Both the position numbers and the translations under genes were made by a program. A stretch of DNA of 64,000 nt from Culex pipiens pallens (taxonomy: Eukaryota > Arthropoda > Insecta > Diptera > Culicidae). The notes under the pieces are model-generated. The model made no database searches and was not told the origin of the DNA. It saw only the letters and a list, made by a program, of their open reading frames with translations. Positions 47,737-60,404 of the stretch are shown piece after piece. The number at the start of each line of letters is the position of its first letter. Position 1 is the stretch's first letter. The DNA lies in assembly GCF_016801865.2 (NCBI RefSeq), contig NC_068938.1:116214615-116278614 (forward strand), written 5' to 3'.

Positions 47737-48053
47737 TGCGTTAGTTTATTATAAAATCATTGTTAAATTTTAGTTTTTCTTTATTGAAATTGGAACTAGA
47801 CATGCGATAGTATTCTCTGTTACAGGGATTTTAGATGTAATTGTAGGAAGAAATTGTCATAAAATCCAAGATCTAGCAAAAGAACTATTTGATTTGGCAA
47901 GTAATCAGTCTTTATCGTGGATACTCTTTACTGACCGTCCTACGGAGGATTGAAGACAGCTGCTGCTATAACTGGATATAAAATATTTGCTATGTTAGCA
48001 GACAAATCAATACATTCTGTAAATATTCAAGAAATTATATGAAAAGACTACTA

Positions 48054-48059
48054 AATAAA
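48054..48059 (+). terminator. Candidate polyadenylation signal of Ppa
   Basis: The first AATAAA downstream of the Ppa stop codon, about 320 bases away. Confidence 0.5.
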
Positions 48060-48638
48060 TCTAGGAAATTTCAGAAAGCCAACTGGAATCTTCCTGATGT
48101 GAAACAACATAGTTCTCGATGTTTTATTTTTTAAACGCATGTTAACGCTGTCCAAGCCCAAAACTACTTGATGACAATTCATGATGAGATACTGCATAAA
48201 AAGTTCAGTCGTTTCAGAAAAAAATGACACAAGTAAACCCTTGTGTGCTTCCCGGCTAGCGGACAATATTAGATATATTGAATTTAATATCAATCAATTC
48301 GAATTATGAATTTCAACTCAACTTAACTCAATTCGAATTATGAAATGATTATGAACAACCATTCGAAACAGAATTCGTATTCGATTTGGATTCCGTTTTA
48401 GAATTCAAATTCAGTTGACTGGGATGTAATTGAAAAGTTTCACAGTTTTTTTTTTATGTTCAGGACATTACTTCTTTTTTTATGTGTTGCTAATCGATAT
48501 GTGCATTATTGTGTGCATATTTTTGTGCATTTTTATCTAGTTCAGTTATCGATAGTATCAGGACTATTCTACAAATTCCAATCAATATGTTTTTCATAAT
48601 TTTCCAGTCACATTTCATTTCAGGAGTTTTTTTTGAAA

Positions 48639-48721
48639 AGGTCCTATAAATCAAATTTACAGTTTTGGGTATTAAAAAACACCCAAAAAGCAAAAAACTG
48701 AAAATTTGGTTTATTGGACCT
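48639..48721. mobile_element. Short hairpin MITE, AGGTCCTATAAA end
   Basis: AGGTCCTATAAATCAAATTT at the left pairs with the right half ending AAATTTGGTTTATTGGACCT; the loop side contains CACCCAAAAAGCAAAA, which recurs in the hairpin at 52309-52369. Confidence 0.6.
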
Positions 48722-48764
48722 TTTAAAATAACTCCAGATCTCAAGTCTTAACAAAGTGTGTCAA

Positions 48765-49127
48765 AAAGTGGTTGGTCACTTTTTCGTTTGACAGTTTTTT
48801 AGTGTGTACCCCGGAAGACAAACTAAAACGTGACGAACTGACACGGGACGGGACTCAAACTTAAGCTAAGAACAAGATTGTCCGTTCGGCGCAGTGGTGA
48901 ACGCAGAACGCTGTGCCAGTTAGATTTTTCAATCAGCTGTCAGTCGAACAATCTGCAGGTGTTGCTTTGTTCAATGGCAGGCTATGATGACAGGCGCAGA
49001 ATTTTGCGTTTGCGTCCAGGCCTGATGGACAATCTTGTTCTTACCTTTAGTGTCAGTGTGGGTAAGCTCCGTGTAAAGAGGCTGTCAAACTAAAAAGTGA
49101 TCCCGTTCGTCAAACCATCGGGGCTTC
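48765..49127. mobile_element. Diverged copy of the CACTCAACCCC MITE with nested hairpin
   Basis: GGTTGGTCACTTTTTCGTTTG at the left and CAAACCATCGGGGCTTCAGTG at the right match the MITE at 24877. It is interrupted at about 48868-49043 by a segment with inverted ends AAGAACAAGATTGTCC and GGACAATCTTGTTCTT. Confidence 0.6.
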
Positions 49128-49139
49128 AGTGCCAAAAAT

Positions 49140-52100
49140 TAAAAGTACGGGATATTAATTAGAAACCAAGCCAATGCTTTTTTCAAAACATGTGCAAAGT
49201 TCGATGAATCAAGTAAAATCGTCAAACAAAAGGTGAAAATTGTATTGCTATAATTACAACATGCAAGCTTAATATTCTTTTCTTATTCTTGAATGCAATT
49301 CGTTCCTATTTCTAATCAGAATATATTTCGGATACTTGATTGAAGCACTAAGACTCACGATGCTTTGTTACAGGTGGATATAATAGGTAATAGGCAAAGT
49401 ATGGTAAGTAGGGGAACAGCACATCAGCACATTGACATTCAATTATAGTTCATTAAAAGCATTCTCAGCAGAAATCGAGTGATAAATTGCTTAATAAGAA
49501 GTGAGCGAGCAAGTTTCTATCAAAAGTTTAGCAAAACTCGTTTTTTAAATAGTAAAAATCAGTAAATTGGATGGAGTTAGGAGCGAGTGCTTAACCTGCC
49601 AAGCATACGAGAATTTCTCCTAGTTGATTTTAACTTGAACTTTAGAGAGTATTCATAAGTGAGAAGAGCAATGACAACGTACACGTAAATAAAAAAAAAC
49701 CGTTAGTTCAACACTTTTAAGTTTATACCACGTTGATTTGACAAATCAAAATAAAAAGTGAGACTTGTGAGTTTGAAAGGTGTGTTAATAAAAGCAGCGC
49801 TTATTAGCGATACAAAGAAGACATTTTGGTATAATGTTTACTTTCTCGTATAGTTCATTCTATATCGCCTTTTAAAACTCAAATAGGCACTCATATTTGA
49901 CAACTTATGGGTTCAGAAACTTACTAATCAGCTATTTTCTGCTATCATCAGAAATTACGTGTGTTTGAAGCAGACATGTTTAAGAATACTGTTGTGTAAA
50001 CTGTTGTTGACTCTGTTTATACACTGAGAACTTTCAGCTATTAAATTCGTTTTCATCAAAATTCTAATCAAGCCATGCGTTGCGTGCAACAATAGAGTTT
50101 CATCATGCGCCACAATGACTGGAAAGCAGCAAATGCGGGAGCAGAAAAAATACTTTCGAAACAATGGAAAATTCATAATGTAGTAAATTTATTCATGTAG
50201 TAACCAACGAAAAAAAAAAACCTCAACTACTATTTGATGCAATACATTCGTGCTGTTCAGCTGTGCTTTGTTGTGCTCGCTGCTTGTTTGGCACGGTTCT
50301 CTTTCACTGATTCTCTCGACTATGGCAACTGATATTCAACCAGCTGAAAAATAAGTTAAACTTGTGTGGAGGTAACTCGCTATCAGCATAACTCACCGAA
50401 CAGTACCGAATCGGCAGCCGCGCTACTGTGAATGCGTAGCGGCCATGCCAGCAGCAATATTTAACAGCAGTTCAGCCCAAGTTTCCACAGTGTGATTCAA
50501 GTGGAACCGTGTATTGCATTGAATACAGAAAAAAACACTGCTGGGAAAATCATGCTACTAAATTGCCTAATAAACAATGCTGTTTTATATTGTTGAATAG
50601 ATTTATAGTTTTGTATGTTAGGCTAAAATAATAATGGAAATTGATTTAATAAACAATTTATTACTCTATACCTAACATCGAAAATGAAAAAAAAATAAAC
50701 TAAAAAATATCAGGTTGATAACAGAATTAGATTTCAGGTAGAACAGGGATTAAGCCTGAATGATTCCTAAACATTTTTTGTTTTATCTAAAATGGCAGTG
50801 TAAGCTTGTAAAAATACTGTTTTAATTATTTTCTCCAAACAACTCGATTTTTGTTTACATTTTGATCTGTAAAAAGTTAGAAGTTAGTTTATATGTTTCC
50901 CAAAAGTATGCAAAAAGAAGTAGTTGAAAATGTTGCCGCATCTTTGTGAAAATTGATCTCAATGTTTTGGTGTCCTGGTGCTGACATAGGCGTTAGAGGG
51001 TTCAAATATAGAATTAAACTTTGATTTTTCCAAAACTTTGAGTTGAAAATTCAATTATATTATTGATCAAATTATTCAAAATACATTTCATCAATTAAAA
51101 AATATAAAACCATGTTTTTGAAAACATTATTCCCCTTACCTTTTTCTAAGTTTCTGCTTCATGTAATTTCTCAAGAGTAAGCTGACAAATAAAAAATATC
51201 AAAATTTTCTCGATATTCCCAGCCACTGTGTATGTATGTGTGATGTCCCACGTGCGATTTTGCTGCTACTAGGCAGCCTTGGTGGTGGTCTCACGAAAGG
51301 AAGAAAGTACGACGAATAGGGAAAATCGAGAAAACGTAGAAGATGCGATAGTAATCAAATTCGTTCTTTTCCATTTAATGCTTCAACCACCGACCAACCA
51401 GACCAGCATCACCCCTCCAGGAGCGCTTTCGAGGAGGGTCTGCTTCGGGAGGGTTTCCTTTTGCTCCGAAGACTTCTGCTACGATACGAGTTTGGATGAT
51501 GTTTCTTCGAACTCAGCTGGGGGAAAATTTTAATTCAACTCGTTCATTACATTTTTCCCATGCCACCCCCTTGGGTTGCAATGTGTGCACGTGCGATAAC
51601 CGTTTGGGTCGCACCCTCCCTTGCTGTCGGTGTACAGTAAAGGCACTTGGTTGGGAGAGATTTTTCCCTCGTGGGTGACAATGACAAGTGTATCTATGCA
51701 CTTGGGGATACTGTGGCGACTTTTGAGCAGGAATCATTTTCCTAACCCCGTTTTGAGCACAAATTTATCAATATAAGCTTTGCATATGTTATGTTTCCAA
51801 AGAAGTATTGATTGATGAAAACTGAAACACAATTTTAAGCAAATTATAATAAATAGTTTAGATGTCCTCAAAGTTAAATAAAATACATAAAAAGAACGGA
51901 ATCTAAGTCAGCGTTGAGTCATTCTCACACACAGCGGCTCCGATTCGATTCGTGTGAAACTGATCACGAATCTCTGGCCCATTTTTCGATGTCTCGTTAC
52001 GGAGGGCAGCTTTTGCTAGTCAATTCTTTGCGTGATGGGACAATGAAAGGAGCAGATTTAAGGAAAAAACTCCTCTTCTCCATTTAATGGCTTGCAAGTA

Positions 52101-52300
52101 TTTTTTAATTAATACATTTAACGATTGTTGGAAGAAAAAGTAAATCTTTCCCAGTTCTCTTTGGGAACCGGTGCTGGTATTTACAAAGTTGAATCAGTGG
52201 TTTTTACTCAACTAATCGCCGCTTGTGTGCCATTTTGTGACATGTACTATCATTCTACAACAGACGAGCACACAAGCGACGTAATGTTAAAATCTGGAAA
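49140..52300. other. Interval without recognised gene
   Basis: AT-rich, with a somewhat GC-richer part at about 51230-51730 (CCTTGGTGGTGGTCTCACG and following). Short frames exist on both strands but none has domain-like content or splice support. No repeat boundary was identified. Confidence 0.3.
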
Positions 52301-52308
52301 ATATTTTA

Positions 52309-52369
52309 TTTTGCTTTTTGGGTGTTTTTGTATACTCAAGGTGGTTCTAAAGACACCCAAAAAGCAAAA
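52309..52369. repeat. 17-bp perfect stem hairpin
   Basis: TTTTGCTTTTTGGGTGT (52309-52325) pairs perfectly with ACACCCAAAAAGCAAAA (52353-52369) around a 27-base loop. The arms share sequence with the MITE at 48639, so I read it as a MITE remnant rather than a microRNA precursor. Confidence 0.6.
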
Positions 52370-52924
52370 ATTGAAAATTTTGTTCTTAAGACCTTTAAAA
52401 AAAACTCTAGAATGTTTAAGAGTAAATGTCAACAATCCCCGAACATGGATAAATAACTAGGGAAATGCTTAATAATACCTTGCTATGGTAGGTATCAATA
52501 CTACATTTTGGTATTCCTGAACCCTTTAAAATTTGTGTTAGATATTATGCAAGAACAAAATTTGGTATCATACCAATTAAGGGTATTATTTTGATATTGC
52601 AAAATTGCTAAATTTGTCAATGATCGGATACCAGATATTTATACCAGGTATTTTTTTATATCACAGTTTTTTTTATCAAATTCCTCTGAAACTATGGGCA
52701 AATATTGATCAATTTAGGCAAGGTCATTAATTTTCCGCTGAATTAAGTCTCAAAGCAAATTGCAGTGAAAACCGAATGTTTCAAACTTGATTTTTAAATT
52801 ATTGATGTAGAATTTCACGATTTTTTTTAATGATAAGAGATTTTTTGGTGTACTTGAATCCATTTTCATTTTAATAAGGTTTTTTTCAATCTTCAACTAG
52901 GCTGGTACACATTTTATTCAGTGC

Positions 52925-53320
52925 GTTGCAGTGCGTGGCCGAATGGTTACGCTGTCCGCTTTGTAAGCGGATGATTCTGGGTTCGATTCCCATCTGCTTC
53001 AACCTTCCATCGGATGAGGAAGTAAAATGTCGGTCCCGGCCTTGGTTGTTAGGCCGTTAAGTCATTCCAGGTTTAGGAGTCGTCTCCATGCCATAAGTAC
53101 AAACAACACACCAAACCAAGCCTACTCCGGTGGAATCGTTGGCGGCGGTTGGACTCGCAATCCAAAGGTCGTCGGTTCAAACACTGCGGTGGAAGGTTCC
53201 TTGGAGTAAAAAGAGGTTTGGGTGCTCTCCTCATTCAAAGCCTTCGGACTCCTAGGTTCGAGCAGAAACTTGCAATAGAGACCACAAAAGACCCGGGGGT
53301 CGGGGATGGTTTGATTTTGA
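52925..53320 (+). mobile_element. Complete composite SINE with two tRNA-like modules
   Basis: Module 1 (about 52925-52998): A box TGGCCGAATGG, anticodon-like loop TTTGTAA and B box GGTTCGATTCC. The body (GATGAGGAAGTAAAATGTCG, GCCGTTAAGTCATTCCAGG) leads to module 2 (about 53130-53195; GGACTCGCAATCC, TCGGTTCAAACACTG), and it ends near GACCCGGGGGTCG. The most complete member here of the family at 3943 and 5041. Confidence 0.75.
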
Positions 53321-53689
53321 CACTTTATTCAATGTTTTTGTTATAAAAATGCATTACACTGCGTTTTCAATCAGTTTTAGCATGTTTGAGTTGATTTAAA
53401 AATCTTTTGAATTTTTGAAATTTTTCGATGTTTAGTATCGTTTAATATTTTTACGCTAGAATTTTTCTTTTTTCTTTTTTATAAATCTTACATTACATTT
53501 TTTAAACTAATGATTGCCAATCATCTGAACTAGTGCAAAATACATTTTAAAATACGTTTTGCATTCAAATGTTGAAAATATAGCTTAGTATTTCAATTTT
53601 TTTAATTTTTTATCCCCCCCCCACCTTCATCGACCCCGGCCTTATAAGCCGTACTGAAATCATGTATGAGGAAGACCACAGGAATAATA

Positions 53690-53890
53690 AAAAGTGTAAC
53701 CATTGCAATATCAAGTTTTGGTATTCAAGCAATGGCGACTTGGTATTGAATTTTATTTTATTTAATGGTATTATTTTACCCTTGGAATAACATGGTTTGG
53801 TATTGTTGTGGTCTTCCACATACAAGATTTCGGTATGATTTCATGGTATTTACCATCTATTACTGGGCAACTAAGGGCACATTTTGGTGC
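53690..53890. repeat. GGTATT-rich dispersed repeat, carries empty hAT-MITE site
   Basis: It contains CCATCTATTACTGGGCAAC, the uninterrupted inverse of the sequence split by the element at 59701-60404. Related GGTAT/ATACC-rich pieces occur at about 52490-52700, 57240-57500 and 60410-60530. Confidence 0.6.
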
Positions 53891-54059
53891 CAGTTATTTG
53901 TCCAAGTATAGTCATCCCACATATTCAGAACACCCACAAATTCGGAACATTTTTGTGACAATTTGTCAATAGCATGCCAAATGCAGCTTTTCTCTCGACC
54001 CTACTATTTTGCTCATTTCTAGGCGTCCGAAGGTTTTGTGTGGTGAGTTACCCAAAGCC

Positions 54060-54190
54060 TCTTTTACCCAAATGGACCGACGTTTTACTTCCTCATCCGA
54101 TAGAAGGAGGATAAGGCGGGAATCGAACCCGAGCCCCATAGCAACTTAGGGATCGGCAGCCGAAGCCGCTATCCACCGTGCCATGAGGCT
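54060..54190 (-). mobile_element. tRNA-like SINE head, minus strand
   Basis: On the minus strand: AGCCTCATGGCACGGTGGAT (A box), a long variable region, GGGTTCGATTCCCGCC (B box), then the GATGAGGAAGTAAAACGTCG body shared with the composite SINEs. Confidence 0.6.
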
Positions 54191-54791
54191 CTCCTAGCAG
54201 CAAAACACTGCCTCCAAATTGCCTGTTCCATGATTGTGGGATGTTATTGTGCCTCCCACAATTGTGGAACAACTGAATTTAACTGTTATTTTCACAAAAA
54301 AAAGTTAGTTTTACTGGTTGCAGTGTGTGTAGTCATTTTTTTTTGTTACAAATATGTACTCTTGGAGAGATCCAAAGTTTGTTTGCATCCGTAGGAAAAA
54401 AGTGTTCCGAATTTGTGTCTTTCAAGGGTCAAAGTTTTTCTTCAAAAACTTGATATAAAAATTTGCAGTTGTTCGATACAGCATTCGAAAGATCGCATGA
54501 AAAGCTTTCAAATGAAGGTAAAAGCGAATCATTAAGTTCAATTACCGATTTGCTATGATTTTTGGCCGATCTGTAAACTGTTCCGAATATGAGGGATGAC
54601 TGTAATACCAAAACTTGGTATTTCTGTGTTATTTACATCTGCTCGGGTTGTCTAAATAATTGTGCGCTTGGTGTTAAGTTTTTAACTTAGCCGAATAATG
54701 CAGATGTACTGATTGAAGCTCTATTGGTATAGATTAGATTCAGTAACCTTCTTTTCAAATTAACAAGAAACACGCGTACAGGAATACAAAC

Positions 54792-55764
54792 CTCCTCGTG
54801 CTGATGCCGTTTGGTCATCCTCCCTGCCTAACTACCGAGCAAACGGTACGTTAGTAAACCTGTGCAAAACTACAGTAACGTAACTGTTACACAGCCTATA
54901 AAAATTATGTGTCCGCGGGAGAGGCACCCAAAGTGAAACACACAACCATGATGCACCGAAGCTTCACATTACAGAGCCTCGCGAGTATGCTGCATTAGGG
55001 TGGTCAGATTTGGATTGAATTTATTGTGGGTTGTTAACGTTTGCATCTTAATTTTTTTAACCTACAATCTTCAGAAACCCTGAGCGAAAATGTGCAAACA
55101 TTGGGCAGTTTCTATTGACTGAACTTTTGTTACTTTTTCTAGAAACGACTATGTGATTTTTTCGATTGTTAAGACACATGTGGTTAAGATGCATGGTTGC
55201 TTAAAAGATAAAATTAATATTCCTTTTAAATACATGTTTCTGGTGTTGAAAACAAGGATTTGCTTAAAAAAATGAGGTCATTATAAAACACTACCGTACT
55301 GAATTCAGGACCACCCTATCCGTGCATACATGTAGTGCATGCAGTATATGTGATGTGCATTCACCGTGTCTGAGCTGGCAGCTTTGCAATGCTAGCAGTG
55401 GTTATTCAAGCCTCAAGCTAGCATCCGATCCTTTGCCTCCGTCATCATCGTCTTCGTCGTTGTTCGGACTCTCAGGCTGGCAAACAACTTTTTGACTCCG
55501 ACATTCACCGAGGAGGCCTTAAGTCACTTCAAAGTGATTCCGAAAAGTAACCGAAGAATTTTCGATCCGTCCGCCAATGAGACACAGAAAAACAAGAAAT
55601 AAAGCGATGAAGAGGAGAAGTAAAATAAGTAGAGGAAAAAATAAACTAAAACCTGTTATTTAAATTCTGAAGCTGTCGCTTTTCCCTTTGCTTCTCTGGA
55701 TCGTTCTTTCTGTGTTGCTGCGTTCTTTCGTAATAATACTTATTCCAATACGACAAGGTTGTGC
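54792..55764 (-). CDS. Two candidate exons of an unidentified gene
   Basis: On the minus strand, 55764-55653 (112 nt) reads TTLSYWNKYYYERTQQHRKN then DPEKQREKRQLQNLNN, bounded by AAG and by AG/GTTTTA. It joins in phase to 54823-54792 (32 nt), which reads REDDQTASARG, preceded by a CAG acceptor with a TACTAAC branch-point-like word about 30 bases upstream and followed by AG/GTTTGT. The charged composition looks coding, but neither exon has a start or stop and I recognise no domain. It could belong to a larger minus-strand gene spanning this region. Weak call. Confidence 0.22.
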
Positions 55765-56238
55765 CTTACAGACAGAAAGCTTGAATAGTTAAGTTAGTAT
55801 GGTAGATAGGTATATAAGCCAGCGTTCAACAGCAGGTTATGTGCTGATGAGAACGACATTACGTGAAAGCGAAATGGTTCCAATATTAATATTGGTTTAA
55901 ATTTTTAGATAGGAAATATTTTGATGGCGTCATTTAATTATTCATAGTAAATGAATCATGATTTTAATTTAAAATTTAGAATTCTATAGGTTCTATTTTG
56001 TTTCTGAAAAGTTCTATATTTTACATCAGTTTTAAAGTTAGAAAAACAAGCTTTTGAGAATATTTTCTCAACATTATCTTTCTTGTTTTGCTTATATGAC
56101 AGTTTTGCTAACAGCGATAGTATACTAGTCAACTAAGTCATTTAGAAAATACTTCCGATAACCTTGATTACAAGATAATAGCGTTAATCGAACATGAATG
56201 GATTTTTGCGTTATGTATCCATTTGCCTTGCAGTTCTA

Positions 56239-56469
56239 CACAGAAAAAAATATGTGAATTTATTCGACACGGAAAAAATGAATCTCATGTGAACCCAGTT
56301 CATGTAAACTTGAGATTCGACGTAAACGGTTGAATCACACGTAAAATCATGTTTTTACGTATAATTTATTGCAAATTTACATCAAATTGCATTTAAATTT
56401 AAATGTTTAATGACGTGCAAAAGTGTTACATCATAAATGATTTAACATTCGGAAATATTTTTTTATGTG
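56239..56469. mobile_element. 231-bp MITE, CACAGAAAAAAATAT end, TA duplication
   Basis: CACAGAAAAAAATATGTG at the left and ATATTTTTTTATGTG at the right, flanked by TA (56237-56238 and 56470-56471). A short relative of the MITE at 23800. A further left end with the same start lies at about 61288. Confidence 0.7.
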
Positions 56470-57048
56470 TACCCCTGACTACCTGTGCAGATCATTTACC
56501 ATGACTATGAGGCTCAAGTATAGTAATTGAAGAGCCTGTACAAAGGAGATGAAATCATCAAAAGTCAAATAATGACATATTTGTAATTTTGTTCAAGTCA
56601 CACAGCTTTATCGACACCATTTTCAATTTTCTGAAAAAGATTTAGTTTTGATCATTTGTCTTGGTCATTTTTTCAATACGAAGAGTTTATTAGTTTTCTG
56701 AGTTTTTTTTCGAAGACATTTTGTTATCATTTTTTGTAGCTCTGTCTGATTATTTTTTTTTATGATTTATCAATGAAGCACCCGATTCGAGTGGTAGAAA
56801 TGACAGATCTCCTATAAAAATTACATTGTACACCCAAAACTGGGTAGCGCTCGTACATAGCAAATAGAGTAGTAATCTTGCTGCGTCTAAAACGCTTGGG
56901 TTTAAAATAAATTTTGCATTATTTTATGAAATTCTATGTAATATTACACCCTGAAATATGTAGCTCATCAGTATGGGAAATCTATTTGACCGAAATATCA
57001 ACCTCACGTTTATCCTTTCCACGTTTATCCTTTAAATATTTCATCGGT

Positions 57049-57120
57049 CTGATGGCCGAGCGGGCTAAGGCGCTATAGTCCTTACTGTAGGTGCTGGGTT
57101 TTGAGTCCCGTCGGTTGCTA
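57049..57120 (+). repeat. tRNA-Leu-like SINE head
   Basis: CTGATGGCCGAGCGGGCTAAGG is a good A box; the B-box region GGGTTTTGAGTCCCG has lost the TTCRA core, so it is unlikely to be a working tRNA gene. Confidence 0.5.
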
Positions 57121-57558
57121 CTTTTTTTTGTGTTTACAAAAATTATACATGCAGCGTGTAATATAAGGTGTCTTGTGCATGCATTTGTATGCGATTTTAC
57201 CATCGGATTTTTTGCTGTGTACCATTTACGGACACAGAGAACAAATACCTTTTTCTGGTTTCAGTACCAAATTAACCCTTTACAACTTTTCTTAAGGATT
57301 ATGCAAGAGTAAAGTCTGGTAACATACCACTTTAAAGTGTTTTTAATAATTAATTTTGCACTAAAATGATATTCCAAAGTGAATGATTTCATTGAAAATC
57401 GAAAATTCAAAGCTGTTTTTTCATTATTGATAAACTCCCTATTAAAATTTGCAAAATCGTTGAAATGAAAGTCAGGATACCAAATGTTGATATTCTGCGA
57501 TATTCAGATGCTTTTCCAAGAAAGAACTTCAAACATTTGCTGTTCATTAATTACAGTT

Positions 57559-59489
57559 GAGCAATTCTCTACGAAATCGGTCTTTTTTCTTCAATTTTAA
57601 TTTTTGTATTTTTTAATCCGACTGAAACTTTTTTGGTGGCTTCGGTATGCCCAAAGAAGCCATTTTGCATCATTAGTTTGTCCATATAATTTTCCATACA
57701 AATTTGGCAGCTGTCTATACAAAAATGATATGTGAAAATTCAAAAATCTGTATCTTTTGAAGGAATTTTTTGATCGATTTGGTGTCTTCGGCAAAGTTGT
57801 AGGTATGGATATGGACTACACTGGAAAAAAATGATAAACGGTAAAAAAAATTTGGTGATTTTTTTATTTAACTTTTTATCACTAAAACTTGATTTGCAAA
57901 AAAAACTATTTTTAATTTTTTTTATTTTTTGATATGTTTTAGAGGACATAAAATGCCAACTTTTCAGAAATTTTCAGGTTGTGCAAAAAATCTTTGAGCG
58001 AGTTATGAATTTTTTAATCAATACTGATTTTTTCAAAAAATCGAAATATTGGTCGCAAAAATTTTTCAACTTCATTTTTCGATGTAAAATCAAATTTGCA
58101 ATCGAAAAGTACTTTAGTAAAATTTTGATAAAGTGCACCGTTTTCAAGTTAAATCCATTTTTAGGTGACTTTTTTGAAAATAGTCGCAGTTTTTCATTTT
58201 TTTAAATTAGTGCACAAGTTTGCACACTTTTGGAAAAAATATTTTTGAAAGGCTGAGAAAATTCTCTATATTTTGCTTTATCGGACTTTGTTGATACGAC
58301 CTTTAGTTGCTGAGATATTGCAATGCAAAGGTTTAAAAACAGGAAAATTGATGTTTTCTAAGTCTCACCCAAACAACCCACAATTTTCTAATGTCGATAT
58401 CTCAGCAACTAATGGTCAGATTTTCAATGTTAATATATGAAACATTTGTAAAATTTTCCGATCTTTTCGAAAAAAATATTTTCAAAAATTTCAAATCAAG
58501 ACTAACATTTCAAAAGGGCCAAACATTCAATATTACGCCCTTGTAAAATGTTAGTCTTGAATTGAAAATTTTGAAAATATTGTTTTCGAAAAGATCGGAA
58601 CATTTTACAAATGTTTCATATATTAACATTGAAAATCGGAACATTAGTTGCTGAGATATCGACATTGAAAAATGGTGGGCTGTTTGGGTGAGAATTAAAA
58701 AACATCAATTTTCCTGTTTTTAAACCTTTGCATTGCAATATCTCAGCAACTAAAGATCGTATCAAAAAAGTCCCAAGAAGCAAAATATAGAGAATTTTCT
58801 CAGCTTTTCAAAAATATGTTTTCCAAAAGTGTGCAAACATGTGCACTAATTTAAAAAAATGAAAAACTGCGACTATTTTCAAAAAAGTCACCTAAATATG
58901 GATTTATCTTGAAAACGGTGCACTTTATCAAAATTTTACTAAAGTACTTTTCGATTGCAAATTTGATTTTACATCGAAAAATGAAGTTGAAAAATTTTTG
59001 CGACCAATTTTCGATTTTTTGAAAAAATTAGTATTGATTAAAAAATTCATAACTCGTTCAAAGATTTTTTGCACAACCTGAAAATTTCTGAAAAGTTGGC
59101 ATTTTATGTCCTCTAAAACATATCAAAAAATAAAAAAAATTAAAAATAGTGTTTTTTTGCAAATCAAGTTTTAGTGATAAAAAGTTAAATAAAAAAATCA
59201 CCAAATTTTTTTTACCGTGTATCATTTTTTTCCAGTGTAGTCCATATCCATACCTACAACTTTGCCGAAGACACCAAATCGATCCAAAAATTCCTTCAAA
59301 AGATACAGATTTTTGAATTTTCACATATCATTTTTGTATGGACAGCTGCCAAATTTGTATGGAAAATTATATGGACAAACTAATGATGCAAAATGGCTTC
59401 TTTGGGCATACCGAAGCCACCAAAAAAGTTTCAGTCGGATTAAAAAATACAAAAAAAAATCGAATGACCGAAATCCTAGAGAACTGCTC
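57559..59489. mobile_element. 1.93-kb near-perfect palindromic MITE, copy 2 (inverted to copy 1)
   Basis: Left end GAGCAATTCTCTACGAAATC, right end (inverted) GAGCAGTTCTCTAGGATTTC, so it is copy 1 (7244-9176) in the other orientation. AGTT flanks both sides (57555-57558 and 59490-59493). Two arms of about 940 bp. Confidence 0.85.
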
Positions 59490-59700
59490 AGTTGAATTCG
59501 ATGTGGCGAAAAATATCACTGAGAACATTCTATCATCAGGTGTGTATATTTTGCTGTTGCATATTGAGCATTGTGATATCATATCCAGTTTTTTCACTAG
59601 CTTCAAAATGAACTGCTGGACTAAAAAACTGCAGAAAATACCAGATTTTGGTTTCACTTTAGCAAACAATAGCAACCAAAATGTGCTTTTGGTTGCCCAG

Positions 59701-60404
59701 TAGCGTGGCTCACGGATATATGAAAAAGACAAAAGTGTTCAATTTCGAACGCCTCGACCGAAATTTTGTAGCATTATAACCGCAGAAGCTAGCCTGAAAT
59801 TTTGAGCGCATTTTGTTAATGTTTAGTTGTTCCACTCTTAATCTGAAGTTATAAAGAAATTTCAATAAATTTAATTTATTTATTTTCAACTTTTTAACTC
59901 TTCTTCGAGAAAGTTTTCCTATGCCGTATGATTTTTTTCAGAATAGAGGTTTCTCATAGGTTTTGATCCGGGGAACAACTTTGTAGAACATCGCAAAGCG
60001 CTAGGAATTAATCCCGGAAAGATACAGACAAATTTTTAGAGAACGTTGAATTTTGTTTCCGTACTCCAAAAAATATCCTGTATCTTTTCGGGATCAATTA
60101 CTAGCGCTTTGCGATGTTCTACAAAGTTGTTCCCCGGATCAAAAACTATAAGAAACCTGAGAATAGGAAATTTTGATTGGGTTTTGGGAAACTTTCTCTA
60201 TGAAGAGGTTAAAAGTGAAAATTTCCCATAGTAAATTTTTAGAAGTTCCATACTAACTTCAGGTCAATGGTGGAAGTACTAAACCTTAACCAAATACGCT
60301 CAAAATTTCAGGTTATGTTCTGGGGCCATATTGCTACAAAATTCCGGTCGAGGCGTTCGAAATTGAACACTTTTGTCTTTTTCATATATCCGTGAGCCAC
60401 GCTA
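59701..60404. mobile_element. 704-bp palindromic hAT-type MITE, 8-bp target duplication
   Basis: TAGCGTGGCTCACGGATATA at the left is repeated inverted at the right. TTGCCCAG flanks both sides (59693-59700 and 60405-60412), and a related unfilled site is at about 53866-53890. The 8-bp duplication and TAGNG start fit hAT. The arms contain a second palindromic block with AACTTTGTAGAACATCG. Confidence 0.85.

Noticed and set aside
52309..52369. microRNA precursor
   Set aside because: The arms share sequence with a MITE at 48639 and no conservation can be shown from sequence alone.
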